Of a stretch of DNA of 64,000 nt, positions 62,066-64,000 are shown piece after piece. The notes under the pieces were generated by a model. It worked only from the letters and a program-made list of their open reading frames with translations, made no database searches and was not told the origin of the DNA. This stretch comes from Fistulifera solaris (taxonomy: Eukaryota; Bacillariophyta; Bacillariophyceae; Naviculales; Stauroneidaceae): the NCBI GenBank assembly GCA_030295235.1, contig AP026155.1:62001-126000 (forward strand). Reading direction: 5' to 3'. Positions within the stretch are counted from its first letter, which is position 1, and every line of letters starts with the position of its first letter. The position numbers and the translations under genes are program-made.

Positions 62066-64000
62066 ATGTGGAGAATCACATGGCTTTTATTAGCGCCTGT
62101 TTTACTAGGCTACCAAGCCGAAGCACGTGCGATTTTGGGAATTGATTTGGGTAGTGTCTATATGAAAGTTGCCTTGGTGCAATCGGGAAGTCCGCTCGAA
62201 ATTGTTACCAATCTACATTCGAAGCGAAAAACGGAACAAATGATTCTCTTTGATGGAAAAGATCAGCAACGATTTTATGGAGCCGATGCCGATGCCTTGT
62301 TAGCGCGGAAAGCCGCAAGTACACCCACCAGTATGAGTGTCATGTTGGGACGGGAAGAACAACATCCGGCCGTCAAAGTATGTTTCATTCAACTATTTCA
62401 TAGTTTTGGTTGCGTCCAATTCTTCCCGTTCTTACGTTCTTTCTCATAACCTTCCTCCTTCTTTTCTTCCGTTAGGTCCTCGCGGAACGATATTTCCCCG
62501 TCACTCCCTATTACAACGAAACGCGTTGGGGTTTGTCCGTACAACTCGGCAAGAAAGAGACGGATCCGATCTACACACCCGAAGAATTAGTGGCCATGGT
62601 ATTGCAACATGCGGTAGACATTAGTACCGCGTACGCGGCCGAACAGGGTCACGCCAGTATGTTGCCTCCGAAAGATATTGTCATTACCGTTCCATCCTTT
62701 GCCACGCAACGAGAGCGTATGGCATTGTTGGATGCCGCGGCGTTGGTGGATTTGAATGTCTTACTCTTAATTGATGACAATACGGCGGCCGCACTGCAGT
62801 ACAGTATGGACAAGACGTTCGCGGATGCGACCAATGAGCATTCGGAAGATCAGTGGATTCTGTTTTATAATGTTGGAGCGACTTCGGTGCAAGCCACACT
62901 GGTGCACTTTTACTCGTATTTGCAGCCACAAAAGTACGGAAAGCCAAAACGTGTACCCACCGCCGAAGTAGTCGCCAAAGCGTGGGATGCCACCGCCGGT
63001 GGCTTGGCCTTGGATCATGTATTGGTAGAACATTTGGCAAACGCCTTTGAACAACAAAATCCGCAAATGAAGGGTTTGCGTGAGAATGTCCGGGCCATGA
63101 CCAAGTTGCGCATTCAAGCCAATAAGATCAAGCACGTATTGAGCGCCAATGCGGATATTCCCATCACTTTGGACGCCTTGCACAATGATGCCCCGTTGCA
63201 GCAACACATGACGCGTGCTGAATTGGAAAATCTTGCGGCTCCTTTGATTCAGCGAGCTGTGCAGCCAGCATTGGACTGTCTCCAGCGAGCCAATAAGACA
63301 ATTGCTGATTTGACGGCGGTGGAATTGATCGGTGGAGGTATGCGTGTTCCGGCCATCCAGAGTGGTTTGCAGGCGGCGTTAGGCTTGGAGGAACTTGGTT
63401 TGCATATGAACTCGGACGAAAGCATGGCCTTGGGAGCGGCGTTTGCGGGTGCTAATCATAGCACAGCGTTCCGTGTACGACACATTGGTTTGGTCGACGT
63501 GTGTCCCTTTGCTTATCAAGTTACTCTCAAGGATCTGAATCCTGATAAGAAGAGCGACGAGTGGAAGAAGCAGACCACTATGTTCAAGTCGTTTGGGAAA
63601 TTGGGCATCAAAAGACGATCACCTTCACACACGAGGCGGATTGCCTGTGCCAATTAGACTATTCCGAGGATGCGGAGCATGTTGGGTTGCTACCGGAAGG
63701 AACGGAGCGTTCGTTAGTCGAATACTCTATTACGGGCATTGCTGACTTTGCGACGAAAATGAAAGACAAGGGAGCTCCCAAGATTTCGCTGCAGTTTGAG
63801 CTGACCGCGTCGGGTATCGCGCACCTCGTCAAGGCGGAGGCGTCTGTGGAGGAAACGTACATGGCACAAGAAGAAATTGAAGTGGACGATGAAGAGGCTA
63901 CAACGGAAGAGGAAGCTGCCGAACCGGCCAAAGACAAGGCTGAAGACGATGCAGCAGATAAAGATGAAGCTTCGGCAAGTACTTCTGAGAATAAAGATGC
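62066..64000 (+). CDS. HYOU1: ER-lumen HSP70 of the HYOU1/Lhs1 (GRP170) family, 3' end outside window
   Basis: Exons from 62066-62377 and 62476 onward (98-base intron); still open at the window end. A signal peptide (MWRITWLLLAPVLLGYQAEA) leads straight to AILGIDLGSVYMKVALVQSG, the actin-fold phosphate loop of Lhs1/HYOU1. Further marks are RKTEQMILFDGK, VITVPSFATQRERMALLDAA, LLLIDDNTAAALQYS, ELIGGGMRVPAIQSGLQAAL and MNSDESMALGAAFAGA. One missing base at 63610-63613 must be restored to continue from GKLGIK to KTITFTHEADCL. The acidic linker near the window end fits the family. These chaperones act as exchange factors for BiP and hold unfolded proteins in the ER. The missing part is the C-terminal helical domain and any retention signal. 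Confidence 0.9.

Overview
This window looks like nuclear DNA of a stramenopile alga, most probably a diatom. The evidence is: short introns (65 to 105 bases, GT..AG) in otherwise intron-poor genes; near-balanced base composition; a cyclase/phosphodiesterase receptor of algal type; a front-end desaturase with a cytochrome b5 domain; presequences resembling diatom plastid leaders; and many short acidic, Ser-rich low-complexity inserts. The species cannot be named from sequence alone. About 30 protein genes are supported. No rRNA, tRNA or CRISPR array was seen.

Layout. 0-5 kb: an MFS transporter, a membrane-anchored FABP/lipocalin-fold protein and a globin. 5-15 kb: a small inverted-repeat transposon with an 8-bp target duplication, two related sulfotransferase-like proteins, the AP-2 sigma adaptor and a receptor-type nucleotide cyclase-phosphodiesterase-PDZ protein. 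15-22 kb: three arrestin-fold genes in a row, two of them with an inserted C2-like segment. 22-30 kb: an ArsJ-type GAPDH, a probable plastid-targeted membrane protein, a Golgi-type glycosyltransferase-like protein and a short-chain dehydrogenase. 30-36 kb: two tandem two-domain glycosyltransferases. 36-45 kb: a plastid-type protein, a kinase, a double CW zinc-finger protein, twin small Cys-containing proteins and a Trf4-like nucleotidyltransferase. 45-50 kb: three tandem expansin-like secreted proteins. 50-64 kb: an isochorismatase/AlkB-like fusion, a front-end desaturase, an unknown protein, an EIPR1-like WD40 protein, an ankyrin protein and an ER-lumen HSP70 (HYOU1/Lhs1 type) that runs off the window end.

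Themes. Local duplication is frequent (two sulfotransferases, three arrestins, two glycosyltransferases, two small Cys proteins, three expansin-like proteins). Several products point to the secretory pathway: sulfotransferases, glycosyltransferases, expansin-like proteins, EIPR1, AP-2 sigma and the ER HSP70. This is a neighbourhood, not an operon: genes lie on both strands with their own promoters.

A caution. At about 21 places a coding frame continues only if one base is added or removed, nearly always inside a run of identical bases. The corrected lengths are all multiples of three and the corrected proteins align with paralogues or families. The simplest reading is homopolymer error in the assembly, although true decay of individual copies (above all the glycosyltransferase pair) is not excluded. 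Coordinates given for such genes span the whole corrected gene.
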